From positions 1 to 9,195 of the forward strand of contig CAJLUG010000026.1 in assembly GCA_905209745.1 (NCBI GenBank): DNA of 9,195 bases. Direction: 5' to 3'. Below, in pieces: positions 7,237-9,195 of this stretch (within the stretch, counting starts at the first letter, position 1; each line of letters opens with the position of its first letter). Origin of the DNA: an uncultured Mycoplasma sp. (lineage in GTDB: Bacteria; Bacillota_I; Bacilli_A; RF39; UBA660). Below the pieces are notes generated by a model, which saw only the letters and a list, made by a program, of their open reading frames with translations, ran no database searches and had not been told where the DNA came from. The position numbers were made by a program, and so were the translations under genes.

Positions 7237-7435
7237 GTTCTTTTTCACCTAAATCTTTCTTATTAATTTCTAAATATTTAAGCAATAACGTAATTGCCTT
7301 CTCATCAATATTACCTTTATATTTTTGATAAATATCTAAAATCATCTTTTTTTCCTCATTAGAGACATCTTGGCCTTCAATTTTTACGTTACCAACCGCT
7401 TGATCTAATGCTTCTTTTACTTTCTCTTCCGACAT
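7217..7435 (-). CDS. VbhA-like antitoxin of the Fic toxin
   Basis: Small protein of 72 residues directly upstream of fic, the place where class I Fic antitoxins are encoded. These antitoxins bind Fic and insert a helix with the motif [S/T]xxxE[G/N]; the Glu pairs with the last Arg of the Fic motif and blocks ATP from taking a productive position. Residues 13-33 show the family layout: a short helix with NVKIEG (Asn16 to Gly21), then a D-V-S-x-E-E turn and a helical tail. Asn16 stands where Ser or Thr is usual, while Glu20 and Gly21 are kept. The ATG at 7435 is chosen because GGTGA (7445-7441) lies five bases upstream; in-frame starts at 7441 and 7447 overlap that site. The tail, EKERETHKK, is highly charged. 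Assignment rests on position, size and motif layout. Confidence 0.85.
   Translation of the reverse strand: MSEEKVKEALDQAVGNVKIEGQDVSNEEKKMILDIYQKYKGNIDEKAITLLLKYLEINKKDLGEKERETHKK
7245..7250 (-). promoter_or_regulatory. Ribosome binding site for fic, inside the antitoxin gene
   Basis: AGGTGA on the minus strand ends eight bases before the GTG at 7236. It lies within the last codons of the antitoxin gene, so ribosomes finishing the antitoxin could restart on fic. It is the main reason for choosing 7236 over the GTG at 7248, which overlaps this site. Confidence 0.65.
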
Positions 7436-7454
7436 AAACATCACCACTATTTAT

Positions 7455-7463
7455 ATTCTATCA
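7455..7463 (-). promoter_or_regulatory. Possible extended -10 promoter of the antitoxin-toxin unit
   Basis: On the minus strand, TGATAGAAT (7463-7455) combines the TGn extension with a -10 box matching at five of six positions. No good -35 box is present, which extended -10 promoters can lack. Transcription would begin near 7448, about 13 bases before the ATG at 7435. The alternative is read-through from the DUF1848 gene. Confidence 0.4.
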
Positions 7464-7473
7464 AATAATTTTT

Positions 7474-7494
7474 AAAAAGAAAACTCTATTTTCT
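7474..7494 (-). terminator. Weak terminator-like hairpin after the DUF1848 gene
   Basis: On the minus strand, AGAAAA, loop TAGAG, TTTTCT is followed by more T residues down to 7474. The stem is only six base pairs with one G-C pair, so it may be inefficient. As with fic, the stop codon (TAG, 7488-7486) lies in the loop. Confidence 0.35.
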
Positions 7495-8373
7495 AATCTT
7501 AATAACATCACCTTCCATAACTTCACCAATAAGTAAAGAAGATTGTACTTGATGTTTTTGTAAGTTCTGATATACTTGCTTTTCATCATAATTAGCATAA
7601 CAATACTTACAAAAATGACTACAGGTGTTATATGCCCCGATATCAACCATCTCGACACAAGAACACTTACCACCGGCTCTAGCTTTCCATTTCTTAAATT
7701 TTTCTTTTCCAGTCAACTCCTTCGCCAGTTCAACTCCCAAACAATCCCCTTTCACAAAACCATACTCTACTAAATTCTGATCCTCAAAACAAGTTTGTAC
7801 TGTCATATGATATTTATGAGCAATAGAAGAGAAATTTTTTCCTATCTTCTTATAATCATCTTGTACTAATTCTTTAGGCTTTAATACCTTTATATTTTTT
7901 CTAACATTTTTATAATCATCTAAAAAAGAAATAATAATATGTTCAACATAGCCATCCAAACTCTTACAAAGTCTTTCAAACATTTTAATATGATAAGAAA
8001 TCGTATACTTTTCATTAACGAAAATAGGATCATATCTTACATAAGTATATTTTTTACCAACTATACGTGATACTTCTTTAATTGCCTCAATAATTTTAGT
8101 TTTAGATATCACATTAGGTTCAATATCTGTTAAATACGGTGTCAAAGTAACATGAAATAATTTTGGTTTATCTATTTTTTTTAAATAAGGTAAAATGGGT
8201 ATTGGATTTTTTGTACAAAACATAATAGCAAGAACATCATCAAACAAAATTCTACTAACTAGCTTAGGATTAAATGGATTTCTTACATCGACAAACCCTT
8301 CTTCATACCTTCTAATAAACCAAGGAGTAAAAAAAGCTACAATATCACAACGTCCACTAACCATAAGAATCAT
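7486..8373 (-). CDS. DUF1848 family protein with C-terminal radical-SAM-like cysteine motif
   Basis: A 295-residue protein of a widespread family with no established function. Family hallmarks are all present: SGRCDIVAF near the N-terminus (residues 6-14), VDVRNPFNPKLVSR, CTKNPIP, TLTPYLTDIEPN, VRYDPIF, IISFLDDY, and the cysteine-rich end. That end reads CSC (Cys237, Cys239), VDIGAYNT, then CSHFCKYC (Cys251, Cys255, Cys258), a CX3CX2C pattern like the iron-sulfur site of radical SAM enzymes but near the C-terminus. A role in iron-sulfur or SAM chemistry is inferred from this motif only. The ATG at 8373 has GAGG seven bases upstream; the later ATG at 8364 lacks a site. It follows the lysozyme gene by 29 bases but seems to have its own extended -10 promoter. 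The neighbours give no functional clue. Confidence 0.88.
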   Translation of the reverse strand: MILMVSGRCDIVAFFTPWFIRRYEEGFVDVRNPFNPKLVSRILFDDVLAIMFCTKNPIPILPYLKKIDKPKLFHVTLTPYLTDIEPNVISKTKIIEAIKEVSRIVGKKYTYVRYDPIFVNEKYTISYHIKMFERLCKSLDGYVEHIIISFLDDYKNVRKNIKVLKPKELVQDDYKKIGKNFSSIAHKYHMTVQTCFEDQNLVEYGFVKGDCLGVELAKELTGKEKFKKWKARAGGKCSCVEMVDIGAYNTCSHFCKYCYANYDEKQVYQNLQKHQVQSSLLIGEVMEGDVIKIRK

Positions 8374-8390
8374 AACATCGCCTCATAGTT

Positions 8391-8401
8391 ATTGTAACAT
8401 A
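8391..8401 (-). promoter_or_regulatory. Probable extended -10 promoter of the DUF1848 gene
   Basis: On the minus strand, TATGTTACAAT (8401-8391) matches the Gram-positive extended -10 form TRTGnTATAAT with one mismatch. No clear -35 box is seen at 16-18 bases. The predicted start near 8384 coincides with the GAGG ribosome site, so the leader would be about 11 bases. Confidence 0.45.
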
Positions 8402-8402
8402 C

Positions 8403-9195
8403 TTATACTTTTTCTAATGCATCTTTTTGATACCATCCCATAGGTACCGTAGTCGATACCAGATATGGATATTTAGCTCCTGGAATAATTCTAGTAATTA
8501 CACCACGAATTCCACTTTTAGCAGGATTACTAGTACCAAGAGATGAACCATTTCCTTGTTTAATAGTCTTTACTTTACTACCGATAGTAAAATCTTCTGT
8601 CAAAGCATTGAGTATTAAGTCATTAGAAAGCCATCCACTACCACGATTAATAAGATATGGTGCAGGCCTTCCATCAATAACTCTTGTAATAGTACCACTA
8701 TGAATAATAGAAGAAACTTTTCCTTCAGCATAACTATTTTTATATAAATAATTAAAAGATACAACATCTCCAACTTGATATTTTTCCCCATCCGGTGTTG
8801 GTGTAGGATTAGGATTAACAGGAGTACTATCACTAACAGCATATTTATCCCAAGTCTCTCTAGAACCATAGAAATAATTTAAATCTAAATTACCAGAATA
8901 ACCATGAATGTGACCACGTGAAGTATATTGCCATAAAATATAGAAAGGCCAGTATTTATTCGTTGGCGGTGTATGTGGAGCTCCTGTATTGGCACCATAG
9001 CTTGCTATCCAAAGACCAAAGTCCCCATGAACAACTCTACTCCAATCATAACTATTTGCAGGAGAAGCACTCATATAGATAACAGGTCTAACCTTTGTCT
9101 TTTCATAAACTGATTTTAAAAATTGATAAGCCCATTCTGTATTACTAATACTACCCGGAACTTCCCAATCTAAAACTAAAATTGCTTTTCCAATA
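8403..9195 (-). CDS. GH25 lysozyme with wall-binding repeats, 5' end outside window
   Basis: Partial gene: 264 codons are visible and the N-terminus lies beyond base 9195. GH25 enzymes are muramidases that cut the MurNAc-GlcNAc bond of peptidoglycan. The visible part has the catalytic strand LVLDWE (Asp and Glu at 9170-9162), VRPVIYMSAS, LWIASYGANTG, WQYTSRGHIHGYSG and the family ending LDLNYFYGS. A proline linker, PNPTPTPDG, leads to two SH3-like repeats of about 60-65 residues, probably cell-wall binding. The in-frame ATG at 9074 is internal, since the GH25 domain clearly continues upstream. Phage endolysins share this layout, but nothing else phage-like lies in the window, so a host autolysin or a prophage remnant are both possible. 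The signal peptide, if any, is not visible. There is no terminator between it and the DUF1848 gene 29 bases on. Confidence 0.92.
   Translation of the reverse strand, partial: IGKAILVLDWEVPGSISNTEWAYQFLKSVYEKTKVRPVIYMSASPANSYDWSRVVHGDFGLWIASYGANTGAPHTPPTNKYWPFYILWQYTSRGHIHGYSGNLDLNYFYGSRETWDKYAVSDSTPVNPNPTPTPDGEKYQVGDVVSFNYLYKNSYAEGKVSSIIHSGTITRVIDGRPAPYLINRGSGWLSNDLILNALTEDFTIGSKVKTIKQGNGSSLGTSNPAKSGIRGVITRIIPGAKYPYLVSTTVPMGWYQKDALEKV
8406..8790 (-). repeat. Two tandem SH3-like wall-binding repeats of the lysozyme
   Basis: The first copy covers about 8790-8600 and the second about 8600-8406. Both open with a V/I-G-D/S-x-V strand, carry G-x-I-T-R-x-I-x-G followed by PYL, and close on a GW with a short D-x-L tail. 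This fits duplicated small beta-barrels used for wall binding. I cannot place them in a named family with confidence. Confidence 0.65.

Noticed and set aside
8615..8869. Minus-strand frame of 84 codons inside the lysozyme gene
   Set aside because: It is a shifted frame of the lysozyme linker and wall-binding repeats, with a Leu/Ile/Val-rich translation and no start signal.
8403..9195. Prophage lysis module
   Set aside because: GH25 enzymes occur in phages, but no holin, tail or integrase gene is visible here; the window edge prevents a decision, so no phage call is made.

Overview
The window looks like chromosomal DNA of a low-G+C, Gram-positive (Bacillota) bacterium. It is strongly AT-rich, has purine-rich Shine-Dalgarno sites, carries a class B sortase with a sortase-type surface protein, and has the long (about 550-residue) clostridial/erysipelotrichial form of GluRS. 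All genes read cleanly with the standard bacterial code: no in-frame TGA is needed. Species and genus cannot be fixed from the sequence. A gut-type anaerobe is a guess based on the gene mix.

Layout. Positions 1-3703 (minus) hold the first 1,234 codons of a giant surface adhesin: signal peptide, von Willebrand A domain with a full metal site, a middle adhesin region, then at least seven Cna-B modules; the gene leaves the window before its C-terminal anchor. A 165-bp divergent promoter region separates it from a class B sortase (3869-4735, plus). Adhesin and sortase most likely work together in attaching the adhesin to the cell wall. The sortase converges on gltX (4665-6323, minus). A two-way terminator lies between the expected gene ends, yet the sortase reading frame has no stop before it and runs on into the antisense of gltX.

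Upstream of gltX, on the same strand, is a tRNA-Gln(CUG) gene with its own terminator (6381-6489). Then comes a compact toxin-antitoxin pair: a Fic AMP-transferase (6538-7236) preceded and overlapped by a small VbhA-type antitoxin (7217-7435) whose inhibitory motif carries Asn where Ser/Thr is usual. Next is a DUF1848 protein (7486-8373) with a radical-SAM-like cysteine motif at its C-terminus. Last is the 3' part of a GH25 lysozyme with two wall-binding repeats (8403-9195, cut by the window edge).

From 9195 down to 4665 every gene is on the minus strand, but several separate promoters and terminators suggest individual units rather than one operon. No mobile element, CRISPR array or rRNA was seen, and no stretch over 300 bases lacks a gene. 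The points most worth checking are the sortase frame crossing its terminator, the altered antitoxin motif, the C-terminal cysteine motif of the DUF1848 protein, and the adhesin/sortase B pairing.
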